Origin: Yersinia aldovae ATCC 35236
GTDB taxonomy: Bacteria > Pseudomonadota > Gammaproteobacteria > Enterobacterales > Enterobacteriaceae
Assembly: GCF_000173735.1 (NCBI RefSeq)
Contig: NZ_ACCB01000045.1
Coordinates: 1 to 33,687 of the forward strand
Direction: 5' to 3'
Length of the DNA: 33,687 nt
The translations under genes and the position numbers were made by a program. The first letter of the stretch is position 1. The number at the start of each line of letters is the position of its first letter. Shown here one piece after another: positions 25,049 through 33,627 of this stretch. The notes beneath the pieces were generated by a model. It had not been told where the DNA came from. It saw nothing but the letters and a program-made list of their open reading frames with translations, and made no database searches.

Positions 25049-25054
25049 AGTATA
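25049..25054 (-). promoter_or_regulatory. candidate thiC operon -10 at the ERIC boundary
   Basis: TATACT on the minus strand (25049-25054) lies just upstream of the riboswitch. Transcription would begin close to the aptamer's P1 stem. No good -35 is visible 16-18 bp upstream, and that spot lies inside the ERIC element, so the call is tentative. Confidence 0.4.
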
Positions 25055-25178
25055 TACCCTTCTTACTTGAAATTGCAGCGGTGTTAGCTACGTTCATTCA
25101 CCCGAATCACTTACCTGTGTAAGCTCATCGGAATTCATTCACTTGCTGCCTACCTGCAATCTCAATTACTTTGGGTAT
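25054..25178. repeat. ERIC (enterobacterial repetitive intergenic consensus) element
   Basis: The core on the minus strand contains GAGCTTACA, GTAAGTGA and GGGTGA in the order and spacing of the ERIC consensus. The ends are inverted: ATACCC (25054-25059) with GGGTAT (25173-25178), and TTGCAG (25072-25077... left) with CTGCAA (25154-25159 right). With one flanking base on each side the length is 127 bp, the full-length ERIC size. It is palindromic overall and would form a long hairpin in RNA. It lies between the thiC promoter region and the end of rsd. Confidence 0.85.
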
Positions 25179-25200
25179 TGAGGTTGAATTAAAACTACAA

Positions 25201-25219
25201 GCCCGTGCTGTTCAGTGGG
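25201..25219 (-). terminator. weak hairpin after rsd
   Basis: On the minus strand AGCCC and GGGCT arms (25201-25205 and 25217-25221 as seen on the plus strand) flank a 12-nt loop just at the rsd stop, followed by GTAGTTTT. It is a weak candidate terminator of rsd before the ERIC element. Confidence 0.35.
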
Positions 25220-25723
25220 CTATTTTACCTGCCCTGCTTGAATAACTGGCTGGGCGGCTTGCCACGACTCGGATGCCCATTGAATCAATTGATCTTCCAA
25301 GCGGAAACGGGCATCAAGGGCTTCACCGATATCAGATAATGCTTGTTGAAACTCGATACAACTGTCCTGATCGATCTCAATGTTGGTATAACGATCATGG
25401 AATGTCATGATCGTTTGAGTATTATTTTTTAACGCAGGATACACTTTGGTGGTCAGCGCCATTTTTGGGCTAGACGCGCCTTCCACCTGTTTGATAATTC
25501 TGTCATAGATATGAAAATGCCCGGAAGAGAGATAATCCACTAAATTATGGCAAAAGTTCTCCAGCGCTTTTTCGTTAAGCGGGGTATGCTTTTCTTTTTG
25601 CGGCTTAATACCGATCACTGTGCAATATGAAACTAACAGTTCTTTACGCGCATGAAGCCATTGATCAATTAATTCATTACTGCCGCCAACGCGTTGAGTC
25701 AGGCTTTCTAGTCGGTTGAGCAT
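25220..25723 (-). CDS. rsd: regulator of sigma D, Rsd
   Basis: Rsd binds region 4 of sigma-70 and helps shift RNA polymerase to alternative sigma factors in stationary phase; it also binds HPr and SpoT in E. coli. The 167-residue all-helical protein has [20 protein letters not shown] at its start and [20 protein letters not shown] near its end (both 20 residues). It is about nine residues longer than E. coli Rsd. The ATG at 25723 has GGAG 6 nt upstream. It is divergent from nudC across a 98-bp gap holding a palindrome. Confidence 0.94.
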   Translation of the reverse strand: MLNRLESLTQRVGGSNELIDQWLHARKELLVSYCTVIGIKPQKEKHTPLNEKALENFCHNLVDYLSSGHFHIYDRIIKQVEGASSPKMALTTKVYPALKNNTQTIMTFHDRYTNIEIDQDSCIEFQQALSDIGEALDARFRLEDQLIQWASESWQAAQPVIQAGQVK

Positions 25724-25757
25724 GAACGACTCCGTGAGTAAGGAAAAGTAATAGTGG

Positions 25758-25773
25758 GTTACAAAAATGTAAC
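25758..25773. promoter_or_regulatory. palindrome between rsd and nudC
   Basis: GTTACA (25758-25763) and TGTAAC (25768-25773) are perfect arms around AAAA. The site sits 35 bp from the rsd start and 49 bp from the nudC start. It is operator-like in spacing, but I do not recognise a known regulator. Confidence 0.4.
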
Positions 25774-25821
25774 AAGCCGGATTCTAGATTGCCAGTGAAG
25801 TCGAGGTTGTGCAACAACGAT

Positions 25822-26607
25822 ATGGAACTACAACTTACAGGTAAAGAAAGTGGCTGGTGGATTGTCAGCCATGAAAACAAATTATGGTTACCTAAAGGGG
25901 AGTTACCACAAGGTAACGCGGCCAATTGGTCATTACAGGGTGCGACCGCAAGGCAAATTGGTGAATGGCAAGGGCAGGCGGTTTGGCTTATTCGCCAGAT
26001 GATGTCTGCGGATATGGGTTCTGTACGGCAATTACTGGATGTCGATCGCGGTTTGTTCCAACTGGCGGGGCGCGGCGTGCAATTAGCTGAGTTTTACCGC
26101 TCTCACCGCTATTGTGGCTATTGTGGGCATCAAATGCATGCCAGCCGTACCGAATGGGCCTGTTTGTGCAATCACTGTCGTGAACGCTATTACCCACAAA
26201 TCGCCCCGTGCGTGATTGTTGCCATTCGCCGCGGTGATGAGATTTTATTGGCGCAACATGTTCGTCATCGTGGTGGTATTAACACGGTGTTAGCCGGATT
26301 TGTCGAGGTGGGGGAGACGTTGGAACAGGCGGTGTCCCGCGAAGTGCTGGAAGAGAGCAATATCCACATTAAGAACTTGCGCTATGTGACGTCACAACCC
26401 TGGCCATTCCCGCATTCACTGATGATGGCGTTTATGGCGGAGTATGACAGCGGTGAGCTGCAACACGATCCTAAAGAGCTGTTAAATGCCGGTTGGTATC
26501 GCTATGACCAATTGCCATTACTGCCCCCGCCAGGCACCGTGGCACGCCGGCTGATTGAAGATACCGTGGTGTTATGTCGTGAAGAGCAGTTCGACAAGGG
26601 AGAGTAG
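25822..26607 (+). CDS. nudC: NAD-capped RNA hydrolase NudC
   Basis: NudC removes NMN from NAD-capped RNA 5' ends, and also hydrolyses NADH. The 261-residue protein has the zinc ribbon C98-x2-C101...C116-x2-C119, then the Nudix box from G159 to I181 ([12 protein letters not shown], then REVLEESNI), and the NudC-specific SQPWPFPHS at 191-199. The Nudix consensus ends EExG; here the last glycine is Asn180, whereas E. coli has Gly. Catalytic glutamates E174, E177 and E178 are intact. I chose ATG 25822, though its SD is poor; GTG 25795 or TTG 25789 are alternatives. Confidence 0.95.
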   Translation: MELQLTGKESGWWIVSHENKLWLPKGELPQGNAANWSLQGATARQIGEWQGQAVWLIRQMMSADMGSVRQLLDVDRGLFQLAGRGVQLAEFYRSHRYCGYCGHQMHASRTEWACLCNHCRERYYPQIAPCVIVAIRRGDEILLAQHVRHRGGINTVLAGFVEVGETLEQAVSREVLEESNIHIKNLRYVTSQPWPFPHSLMMAFMAEYDSGELQHDPKELLNAGWYRYDQLPLLPPPGTVARRLIEDTVVLCREEQFDKGE

Positions 26608-26651
26608 CTAAAAAACCACCTTTAGCCACAACAGGAAAGTATTATTTGTCA

Positions 26652-26660
26652 TGCTACAAT
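26652..26660 (+). promoter_or_regulatory. extended -10 promoter candidate for hemE
   Basis: TGC-TACAAT (26652-26660) is an extended -10 29 bp before hemE. No strong -35 is visible, as is common for extended -10 promoters. It would serve hemE and probably nfi. Confidence 0.5.
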
Positions 26661-26688
26661 GCGTGCAGATAACTAAGGGAGCCTCACC

Positions 26689-27756
26689 ATGAATGAGTTG
26701 AAAAACGATCGCTATCTGCGTGCCTTATTGCGTCAACCGGTTGATGTTACACCGGTTTGGATGATGCGTCAGGCGGGCCGCTATTTGCCTGAATATAAAG
26801 CTACCCGTGCGGTTGCCGGGGACTTTATGTCACTGTGCAAAAACGCAGAGTTAGCCTGTGAAGTGACGATGCAACCATTGCGTCGTTACCCGCTGGATGC
26901 CGCGATTCTGTTTTCAGACATTCTGACTATTCCTGATGCGATGGGGCTGGGGCTGTACTTTGAAACCGGCGAAGGCCCGCGCTTCCAGTCGCCGATTACC
27001 TGTCGTGCCGATGTTGAAAAACTGCCCATTCCTGATCCAGAACAGGAATTGGGTTATGTGATGAATGCGGTGAGAACCATTCGTCGTGAGTTGGCCGGTG
27101 CAGTGCCATTAATTGGTTTCTCCGGTAGCCCCTGGACGCTGGCGACTTATATGGTCGAAGGCGGCAGCAGCAAGGCTTTCACTAAATTGAAAAAAATGAT
27201 GTACGCCGAGCCGCAGACGTTGCATTTGTTACTGGATAAACTGGCCGATAGCGTCATCTTGTATCTCAATGCTCAAATCAAGGCCGGTGCCCAATCCGTG
27301 ATGGTTTTTGACACTTGGGGCGGTGTGCTGACCGGGCGCGACTATCTTGAATTCTCCTTGAATTATATGCATAAAATCGTCAATGGCCTGATCCGTGAAA
27401 ATGACGGGCGTCGGGTGCCGGTGACCTTATTCACTAAAGGCGGCGGACAATGGCTGGAAGCGATGGCAGCGACCGGTTGTGATGCATTGGGGTTGGATTG
27501 GACCACGGATATCGGCGACGCGCGCCGCCGTGTGGGGGATAAAGTTGCTCTGCAAGGCAACATGGATCCTTCTGTTCTTTATGCACCACCGGCACGTATT
27601 GAACAGGAAGTCAGTACGATTCTGGCCAGCTTTGGTCAAGGGGAAGGGCATGTGTTTAATCTGGGCCACGGCATCCATCAGGATGTTCCGCCAGAACATG
27701 CCGGTGCTTTTGTTAAGGCGGTACATGCATTATCAGAGCCTTATCACCAAAAGTAA
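26689..27756 (+). CDS. hemE: uroporphyrinogen decarboxylase HemE
   Basis: HemE removes four carboxyl groups from uroporphyrinogen III to give coproporphyrinogen III in heme synthesis. The 355-residue product is one residue longer than in E. coli. The N-terminal substrate motif [12 protein letters not shown] is at 25-36 and the catalytic aspartate is D77 in [25 protein letters not shown] and the C-terminal [13 protein letters not shown] are other family signatures. The ATG at 26689 has GGGAGCC upstream. nfi begins 24 nt after its stop. Confidence 0.98.
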   Translation: MNELKNDRYLRALLRQPVDVTPVWMMRQAGRYLPEYKATRAVAGDFMSLCKNAELACEVTMQPLRRYPLDAAILFSDILTIPDAMGLGLYFETGEGPRFQSPITCRADVEKLPIPDPEQELGYVMNAVRTIRRELAGAVPLIGFSGSPWTLATYMVEGGSSKAFTKLKKMMYAEPQTLHLLLDKLADSVILYLNAQIKAGAQSVMVFDTWGGVLTGRDYLEFSLNYMHKIVNGLIRENDGRRVPVTLFTKGGGQWLEAMAATGCDALGLDWTTDIGDARRRVGDKVALQGNMDPSVLYAPPARIEQEVSTILASFGQGEGHVFNLGHGIHQDVPPEHAGAFVKAVHALSEPYHQK

Positions 27757-27779
27757 TCAGTATATATACAGGGTGGCAG

Positions 27780-28484
27780 ATGGTAGACACCAAAGCGTTA
27801 CGGGCAGAACAGCTGCAACGCGCATCTGAAATTAGCCTTCAAGATGATATCGCAAGTGAGTCCGTGCGCTTTATCGCGGGGGCCGATGTCGGTTTTGAGC
27901 AGCAGGGGGAGGTGACCCGTGCTGCGGTTGCCGTTTTACGTTATCCGTCGCTGGAATTGGTGGAATATCAGCTTGCCCGCGTGGCAACTTCACTCCCGTA
28001 TATCCCCGGTTTACTCTCTTTTCGCGAATATCCCGCATTATTAGCCGCTTGGGAGCAGTTACAGCAACGGCCCCAATTGGTTTTTGTTGATGGGCAGGGT
28101 ATTGCGCATCCCCGTCGTTTCGGGGTTGCCAGTCATTTTGGCCTATTGGTGGATGTTCCGACTATTGGTGTTGCCAAAAGCCGCCTGTGTGGGCATTTTC
28201 AGCCATTGGGCAGTGAGAACGGTGCATTACAGCCTTTGGTTGATGCCGATGAACAGCTTGGCTGGGTATGGCGTAGCAAAAAACGCTGCAATCCGTTGTT
28301 TATTTCGCCCGGTCATCGGGTGAGTGTCAGCAGTGCTTTGGCGTGGGTGCAGGCTTGCATGGCGGGTTACCGTTTGCCGGAGCCAACCCGTTGGGCCGAT
28401 GCTATCGCCTCAAACCGCCCGCAATTTCAGCGCTGGGTGCGGAAAAGTCCTGATTTGCTTGGCAAGCATAGGGATATGATTTAA
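27780..28484 (+). CDS. nfi: endonuclease V (deoxyinosine 3' endonuclease)
   Basis: Nfi nicks DNA 3' to deoxyinosine and other deaminated bases to start repair. The 234-residue protein has D36 (IAGADVGFE), Y74 in the wedge loop ([14 protein letters not shown], with E83), and D104 ([12 protein letters not shown]), the metal and base-recognition residues of the family. It is about 11 residues longer than E. coli Nfi, at both ends. It follows hemE at 23 nt, so co-transcription is likely. ATG at 27780 has a weak SD (GGGTGG). Confidence 0.96.
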   Translation: MVDTKALRAEQLQRASEISLQDDIASESVRFIAGADVGFEQQGEVTRAAVAVLRYPSLELVEYQLARVATSLPYIPGLLSFREYPALLAAWEQLQQRPQLVFVDGQGIAHPRRFGVASHFGLLVDVPTIGVAKSRLCGHFQPLGSENGALQPLVDADEQLGWVWRSKKRCNPLFISPGHRVSVSSALAWVQACMAGYRLPEPTRWADAIASNRPQFQRWVRKSPDLLGKHRDMI

Positions 28485-28529
28485 TTTCGGGTACACTGCC
28501 GCGCAGATAATGAATAATGAGAACTCATA

Positions 28530-29120
28530 ATGATACGTAATCCGATTCATCTACGCCTCGAAAAGCTGGAAGGTTGGCAACACCTGACTTTCATGGCGTG
28601 TTTGTGCGAGCGGATGTATCCCAACTATCAGCAATTTTGTCTGGAAACTGAATTTGGCGATCCGGCTGTTTACCGGCGCATTCTGGACCTGATTTGGGAA
28701 ACTTTGGTCGTAAAAGACGCAAAAGTGAACTTTGATAGTCAATTAGAGAAATTGGAAGAGGCAATTCCTTCCGCTGATGACTATGCTATCTACGGTGTTT
28801 ATCCTGCTATCGATGCGTGCATTGCATTGAGCGAGGCTATTCATTCACGTTTGAGTGGTGAAACACTGGAACATGCTATCGCGATCAGCGAAACGTCGAT
28901 CCGCACTGTTGCGATGTTGGAAATGACGCTGGCCGGTAAAGAAATGACCGATGAAGAACTGAAAATCTTGCCTGCGATTGAAGAAGAATGGGATATCCAA
29001 TGGGAGATTTTTCGCCTGTTAGCAGACTGCGAAGAGCGTGATTTGGATCTGATCAAAGGGTTACGATCTGACCTACGAGAAGCGGCAGTTAGCAATATTG
29101 GCATAAATTTAACGCAATAA
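28530..29120 (+). CDS. yjaG: conserved protein of the YjaG (DUF416) family
   Basis: This 196-residue protein matches E. coli YjaG in length and position between nfi and hupA. It is mostly helical and acidic, with no signal peptide or membrane segment, so it is probably cytoplasmic. Its biochemical role is not known to me. Notable stretches are GWQHLTFMACLCERMYPNY near the N-terminus and IYGVYPAIDACIALSEAI in the middle. It starts 45 nt after nfi and probably belongs to the same transcript or has its own weak promoter. Confidence 0.93.
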   Translation: MIRNPIHLRLEKLEGWQHLTFMACLCERMYPNYQQFCLETEFGDPAVYRRILDLIWETLVVKDAKVNFDSQLEKLEEAIPSADDYAIYGVYPAIDACIALSEAIHSRLSGETLEHAIAISETSIRTVAMLEMTLAGKEMTDEELKILPAIEEEWDIQWEIFRLLADCEERDLDLIKGLRSDLREAAVSNIGINLTQ

Positions 29121-29308
29121 GGCAAGAAAACGTGATTTAACGCCTGATTTGTCACGTCTTAAGGCTTCACATCTGCCCCCTGTCTGTTCTACATTTGGGG
29201 GGCGAAAAAAAGTGGCTATCGGTGCGTGTATGCAGGAGAGTGCTGTCAATCGGCATATCCGTCGCACTTGATGCTTTGCAAACGATAAATACACTGTAAG
29301 GATAACTT
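29121..29308 (+). other. yjaG-hupA intergenic region
   Basis: ACGTGA (29130-29135) and TCACGT (29151-29156) form a 6-bp stem, and CCCCC/GGGGG (about 29175-29200) another. The hupA promoter should lie here. TTGATG (29268-29273), 16 bp, TACACT (29290-29295) fits the consensus but leaves only about 7 nt of leader before the ATG, so the main promoter is probably further upstream. Confidence 0.4.
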
Positions 29309-29584
29309 ATGAATAAGACTCAACTGATTGACGTAATCGCGGACAAAGCGGACCTTTCTAAAGCACAAGCTAAAGCGGCTTTGGAATCGACACTGGGTGC
29401 AATTACCGAATCTCTGAAAGAGGGTGATGCAGTACAATTGGTTGGTTTTGGTACCTTCAAAGTAAACCATCGTAATGAGCGCACTGGCCGCAATCCACAA
29501 ACCGGTAAAGAAATCAAAATTGCTGCAGCTAATGTGCCAGCGTTTGTTTCTGGTAAGGCATTGAAAGACGCTGTTAAATCTTAA
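29309..29584 (+). CDS. hupA: DNA-binding protein HU-alpha
   Basis: HU-alpha is a nucleoid protein that bends DNA as homodimer or as heterodimer with HU-beta. The 91-residue protein is one residue (final Ser) longer than E. coli HU-alpha. The DNA-binding beta arm has [20 protein letters not shown] with the intercalating proline P63. ATG at 29309 has a good SD (TAAGGA). A hairpin terminator lies 22-50 bp downstream. Confidence 0.98.
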   Translation: MNKTQLIDVIADKADLSKAQAKAALESTLGAITESLKEGDAVQLVGFGTFKVNHRNERTGRNPQTGKEIKIAAANVPAFVSGKALKDAVKS

Positions 29585-29605
29585 TAGTGTGTCAGTGAAA
29601 ATAAT

Positions 29606-29637
29606 AAACAGGGGGGTGGCAAAGCCCCTTTTGTTTA
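29606..29637 (+). terminator. hupA terminator running into the next gene's start
   Basis: AAACAGGGG (29606-29614) can pair with CCCC (29625-29628) and TGTTT (29632-29636), with a TTT bulge; TTTT is in the right arm. It is a plausible terminator, but the ATG of the next gene begins at its last bases, so readthrough must occur if that gene is expressed from hupA. Confidence 0.5.
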
Positions 29638-30290
29638 TGCAGCGGGTGCTGATGACCTTGGGTTTAGCCTTTGGTCTCAGTGCCTGTAGCAGTCAATCCG
29701 GCTCTCCTCAATTCAGTGCCAGCGGATATATCGCCGATAACGGTGTGGTTCGGTTATGGCGTCAGGATAATGCACAACAGCAGCCACTGGTGCTGATGAG
29801 CGTCTACAGCCCCTACTCTGGGGATAATACCCGCGTCACCTTCTATGAATACCAGAATGGTTTTTTGCGGGAAATTCGGCGCAATGATTTGGGCCACGAT
29901 GCGCAAAGTGTTGCATTACGTTTTGATAAGCAAGGGCAGGTTAGTTTTATGCAACGCCAACTGGCAACACGGCGTGAGCAACTCTCTGCGGATAATATTG
30001 CGGTTTATCAGCTAGAAGCTAAACGTATTCTCGAACTGAGCAATGCACTCCGTGCTGGGAATATCACATTAATCCAAGGGCAGTGGCAGGATGGTATTGT
30101 GACAACCTGTGCTGGGAAAACGTTACGTCTAAGCCTGGATAACGATTCGCAGGCATGGGTGAACAAGCGGGGAGCAAATAGTGCGCAGCCGCTAGGTGTG
30201 GCGTGGTTGGACTCACCAGAAGGCCAACAATTACTGCTGGTGGCGAATCAAGACTTCTGCCGCTGGGAACCTAAAGCCGGTAGTCTGTGA
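29637..30290 (+). CDS. yjaH: YjaH-type lipoprotein (DUF1481)
   Basis: The product is a 217-residue secreted lipoprotein. MQRVLMTLGLAFGLSAC is a signal peptide with the lipobox LSAC and acylation at C17. The mature part has GYIADNGVVRLWRQDN, FDKQGQVSFMQRQL and, at the end, LLLVANQDFCRW, shared with E. coli YjaH as I recall it. Function is unknown. I chose ATG 29637 for the signal peptide; 29652 (MTLGLAFGL) would also work and has a GGGT. A GTG at 29589 would add 16 residues that do not fit a signal sequence. Unlike the E. coli map as I recall it, no zra genes follow; purD is next. Confidence 0.88.
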   Translation: MQRVLMTLGLAFGLSACSSQSGSPQFSASGYIADNGVVRLWRQDNAQQQPLVLMSVYSPYSGDNTRVTFYEYQNGFLREIRRNDLGHDAQSVALRFDKQGQVSFMQRQLATRREQLSADNIAVYQLEAKRILELSNALRAGNITLIQGQWQDGIVTTCAGKTLRLSLDNDSQAWVNKRGANSAQPLGVAWLDSPEGQQLLLVANQDFCRWEPKAGSL

Positions 30291-30294
30291 AATT

Positions 30295-30320
30295 AGGGGT
30301 ACGATAAACCGTAGCCCCTT
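30295..30320. terminator. convergent terminator between yjaH and purD
   Basis: AGGGGTACG (30295-30303) pairs with CGTA (30310-30313) and CCCCT (30315-30319) past one bulged G. It lies between two convergent genes and can serve both, though the T tract is short. Confidence 0.55.
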
Positions 30321-30353
30321 GAAAGAATTGAAGACTTACTTTACCGCGAGTAA

Positions 30354-31640
30354 TTATTTTTCACGAGCAATCGCCCGATAGCCAATGTCTTTACGGCAAA
30401 ACACCCCTTCCCACTGAATGTTTTCCGCTAACTTATAGGCATGTTGCTGTGCCTGTGCAACCGTTGCCCCGAGTGCCGTCACACACAATACGCGCCCACC
30501 GCTGGTCACCACATTATTATTACTGTCTAGCTTGGTTCCTGCATGGAACACTTTGCCATCAGCCACTTCTTGCTGTGGCAACCCATGAATGACATCACCC
30601 TGACGGTAATCCGCGGGATAACCACCTGCGGCCAGAACTACCCCCAGAGATGGGCGTTCATCCCAGTCAGAGGTTTTCTCATCCAATTTACCTTGTGCAC
30701 CGGCTAAGCAAAGCTCAACCAAGTCTGAACGCATACGTAGCATAATTGGCTGGGTTTCAGGGTCGCCAAAGCGGCAGTTGAATTCAATAACCTTGGGTTG
30801 CCCATCGGCGGAGATCATCAAACCTGCATAGAGGAAACCGGTGTAAACATTGCCTTCTGCGGCCATACCGCGCACGGTGGGCCAGATAACCTGACTCATC
30901 ACGCGCTGATGGACTTCATCCGTGACGACAGGTGCCGGAGAATAAGCGCCCATGCCGCCGGTATTCGGGCCGGTATCACCATCGCCAACCCGCTTATGAT
31001 CCTGGCTGGTGGCCATCGGTAACACGTTTTCACCATCAACCATCACAATAAAGCTGGCTTCTTCGCCATCGAGGAACTCTTCCACCACGATACGATGGCC
31101 AGCATCACCAAACGCATTGCCAGCCAGCATGTCATGAACTGCGGTTTCTGCCTCTTCCAGCGTCATTGCCACAATCACGCCTTTACCGGCCGCCAGTCCA
31201 TCAGCTTTAATCACGATTGGCGCACCAATTTTGCGCACATAGGCTAAAGCGGGTTCCACCTCGGTGAAGTTCTGGTAAAACGCGGTTGGAATATTATGGC
31301 GCGCCAGGAAATCTTTGGTGAAAGCTTTAGAACCTTCCAATTGGGCAGCGGCTTGCGTTGGGCCAAAGATTGTCAGACCCGCCGCGCGGAAGGCGTCAAC
31401 CACACCAATGACGAGTGGTGCTTCTGGGCCGACGATAGTCAGGCCAATATCGTGGCTTTGCGCAAATGCCAGTAAACCGGCAATATCGGTGGCAGCGATA
31501 TCGACATTTTCTAGCGTGGGTTCCAGCGCAGTACCGGCATTGCCCGGTGCGACATAAATTTTATCCGCTAAAGGTGACTGTGCTGCTTTCCAACCCAGCG
31601 CATGTTCGCGCCCGCCATTGCCAATAATCAAAATATTCAT
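30354..31640 (-). CDS. purD: phosphoribosylamine-glycine ligase PurD
   Basis: PurD (GAR synthetase) joins phosphoribosylamine and glycine with ATP, an early step of purine synthesis. The 428-residue product has IIGNGGREHA at 5-14, the ATP-grasp loop KADGLAAGKGV at 145-155, TGPNTGGMGAYS from 223, and the metal-binding EFNCRFGDPE at 286-295. The ATG at 31640 has GGAG 7 nt upstream, and lies 25 nt after purH, so purH-purD form one operon, as in E. coli. Confidence 0.98.
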   Translation of the reverse strand: MNILIIGNGGREHALGWKAAQSPLADKIYVAPGNAGTALEPTLENVDIAATDIAGLLAFAQSHDIGLTIVGPEAPLVIGVVDAFRAAGLTIFGPTQAAAQLEGSKAFTKDFLARHNIPTAFYQNFTEVEPALAYVRKIGAPIVIKADGLAAGKGVIVAMTLEEAETAVHDMLAGNAFGDAGHRIVVEEFLDGEEASFIVMVDGENVLPMATSQDHKRVGDGDTGPNTGGMGAYSPAPVVTDEVHQRVMSQVIWPTVRGMAAEGNVYTGFLYAGLMISADGQPKVIEFNCRFGDPETQPIMLRMRSDLVELCLAGAQGKLDEKTSDWDERPSLGVVLAAGGYPADYRQGDVIHGLPQQEVADGKVFHAGTKLDSNNNVVTSGGRVLCVTALGATVAQAQQHAYKLAENIQWEGVFCRKDIGYRAIAREK

Positions 31641-31665
31641 CAGGTGACTCCGTTAAGCGGGTTAA

Positions 31666-33255
31666 TTAATGGCGGAAATGACGCATATCGGTAAAGATCA
31701 TGGCGATACCGTGCTCATCAGCCGCAGCAATGACTTCATCGTCACGGATTGAACCACCCGGCTGGATAACACAACTGATCCCGACGGCTGCTGCTGCATC
31801 AATACCGTCGCGGAATGGGAAGAAGGCATCTGAAGCCATGGCAGACCCTGCTACTTCTAAACCTTCATCTGCCGCTTTGATTCCGGCTATCTTGGCCGAG
31901 TACACACGACTCATCTGGCCTGCACCTATGCCGATAGTCATATTGTCGCGCGCATAAACAATGGCATTAGATTTAACGAACTTGGCGACCTTCCAGCAGA
32001 ACAGCGCATCACGCAGCTCTTGTTCGGTCGGCTGGCGTTTGGACACCACACGCAGATCCGCCTCAGTCACCATACCCAAATCGCGGTCTTGTACTAACAA
32101 ACCACCATTAACACGTTTGAAATCCAGGCCGACAGAACGTTGTTGCCACTGGCCACAAGTCAGAACACGGACATTCTGTTTGGCAGCTAACAGCGCTAAG
32201 GCTTCAGCACTGACGGAGGGGGCAATAATCACTTCAACAAATTGACGGCTGATAATGGCGCTGGCTGTTGCGGCATCCAATTCACGGTTAAAGGCAATAA
32301 TGCCGCCGAAAGCAGAAGTTGGGTCAGTTTTATAGGCTTTGTCATAGGCGGCCAGCAGAGAGTCAGCAATCGCCACGCCACATGGGTTGGCATGTTTGAC
32401 GATCACACAGGCAGGCTCGCTGAACTCTTTCACACATTCTAATGCCGCATCGGTATCTGCGATATTGTTATAGGAGAGTGCTTTACCCTGCAATTGCTGT
32501 GCGGTAGCCACAGATGCCTCTTTAACCTCTTCTTCTATATAGAAGGCCGCTTGCTGGTGGCTGTTCTCACCGTAACGCATATCCTGTTTCTTTATATAGT
32601 TAAGATTCAGGGTGCGAGGGAAGCGGCCAGATGGCTGTTCGGTATCACCATGATAAGCTGGAACCAGCGCACCGAAGTAGTTGGCAATCATGCTGTCGTA
32701 AGCGGCGGTGTGCTCAAACGCCTTGATAGCCAAGTTAAAACGAGTTGGGTAAGTTAATGAGCCATCATTATCATCCAGCTCGGTAATAATCGCTGGGTAG
32801 TCGCTACTCTTAACCACAATAGCGACATCTTTATGATTCTTGGCCGCAGAACGCACCATAGTTGGGCCACCGATGTCGATATTCTCAACGGCGTCTTCCA
32901 ATGAACAATCCGGGCGGGCCACGGTTTGGGCAAAGGGATATAAATTCACGACTACAATATCAATTGGCTGAATATCATGTTGAGCCATGATTCCATCATC
33001 CTGGCCGCGACGGCCTAAAATGCCGCCATGTACTTTGGGATGCAAAGTCTTAACGCGTCCGTCCATCATTTCTGGGAAGCCGGTGTAGTCAGACACTTCG
33101 GTGACAGGTAGACCTGCATCGGCCAGCAGACGGGCAGTCCCGCCGGTGGAAAGTAACTCGATACCACGCTGAGAAAGTGCGGTGGCGAATTCGATGATAC
33201 CGGCTTTGTCAGACACACTGAGCAGAGCACGGCGGATTGGGCGGCGTTGTTGCAT
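31666..33255 (-). CDS. purH: bifunctional AICAR transformylase/IMP cyclohydrolase PurH
   Basis: PurH does the last two steps of IMP synthesis. The 529-residue product equals the E. coli length. The N-terminal MGS-like domain (cyclohydrolase) has [10 protein letters not shown] at 69-78 and [13 protein letters not shown] (129-141). The C-terminal AICARFT domain has RYGENSHQ (227-234) and the catalytic Lys-His pair K287-H288 (VKHANPCG). I chose ATG 33255 ([16 protein letters not shown]) over the frame start at 33297 because the extra 14 residues do not match the family. Confidence 0.98.
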   Translation of the reverse strand: MQQRRPIRRALLSVSDKAGIIEFATALSQRGIELLSTGGTARLLADAGLPVTEVSDYTGFPEMMDGRVKTLHPKVHGGILGRRGQDDGIMAQHDIQPIDIVVVNLYPFAQTVARPDCSLEDAVENIDIGGPTMVRSAAKNHKDVAIVVKSSDYPAIITELDDNDGSLTYPTRFNLAIKAFEHTAAYDSMIANYFGALVPAYHGDTEQPSGRFPRTLNLNYIKKQDMRYGENSHQQAAFYIEEEVKEASVATAQQLQGKALSYNNIADTDAALECVKEFSEPACVIVKHANPCGVAIADSLLAAYDKAYKTDPTSAFGGIIAFNRELDAATASAIISRQFVEVIIAPSVSAEALALLAAKQNVRVLTCGQWQQRSVGLDFKRVNGGLLVQDRDLGMVTEADLRVVSKRQPTEQELRDALFCWKVAKFVKSNAIVYARDNMTIGIGAGQMSRVYSAKIAGIKAADEGLEVAGSAMASDAFFPFRDGIDAAAAVGISCVIQPGGSIRDDEVIAAADEHGIAMIFTDMRHFRH

Positions 33256-33534
33256 GGTTTTATCCCTTGGCTTTGGAGTCGCAGTTATTCTTCGCAATCA
33301 TTCAATAGAGCGTTACGTGAATCTCTTCTATCTATATAGAGATATAAAGAGAAAAACAGATTCAGATAACGTCCCAGCAGAGGGCACCACTAGCTAGTGG
33401 TGACTTTTATGTGGCAATAAGCCCTTCACACCACCAAATGCGCTTTATCGCGCGCTGCATTTCCCCATTTTATAAAAAATCACTTCAAGCCAGCGCTATT
33501 TTGCCAACAAGGTCACTCTTTTTCTACGCGGGGA
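33256..33534 (-). other. long purH leader
   Basis: If the promoter at 33535 is right, the purH mRNA leader is about 270 nt with no gene. It contains the 18-bp palindrome listed separately, A/T-rich stretches (33325-33360), and AAATGC/GCATTT arms (33436-33441... and 33457-33463 region) around a GCGC-rich loop. Confidence 0.45.
33385..33402. promoter_or_regulatory. 18-bp perfect palindrome in the purH leader
   Basis: CACCACTAGCTAGTGGTG is a perfect palindrome 130 bp upstream of the purH start. As DNA it could bind a dimeric regulator; as RNA it would need to bend at the centre and could also promote dimerisation. I do not recognise its owner. Confidence 0.55.
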
Positions 33535-33568
33535 ATTGTAGCGAAAACGATTGCGCGGCGCTCGTCAA
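33535..33568 (-). promoter_or_regulatory. purHD promoter with PurR-like operator
   Basis: Minus-strand GCGCAATCGTTTTCGC (33541-33556) matches the PurR consensus ANGCAANCGNTTNCNT at all specified positions except the two ends. TACAAT (33535-33540) directly downstream is a good -10. TTGACG (33563-33568) is a good -35 hexamer but the spacing to TACAAT is 22 bp, too long for a standard pair. PurR with hypoxanthine or guanine represses purHD in E. coli, and the site here overlaps the promoter. Confidence 0.7.
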
Positions 33569-33588
33569 TTTTGAGTTCAGTTTCAATC

Positions 33589-33597
33589 TGTGGATAA
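33589..33597 (-). promoter_or_regulatory. perfect DnaA-box match
   Basis: TTATCCACA on the minus strand is the strict DnaA consensus. It is between the divergent purHD and rrn promoters. A single 9-bp match can be chance, but its setting is notable. Confidence 0.4.
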
Positions 33598-33627
33598 GTT
33601 TGTGTACAACAGGGTATAAAGTGGGGT

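Noticed and set aside
29276..29291. Possible PurR half-site (TTTGCAAACGATAAAT) upstream of hupA
   Set aside because: Only the left half fits the consensus; four specified positions fail.
29268..29295. TTGATG-16-TACACT as the main hupA promoter
   Set aside because: It would leave a leader of about 7 nt, incompatible with use of the good Shine-Dalgarno at 29296-29302.
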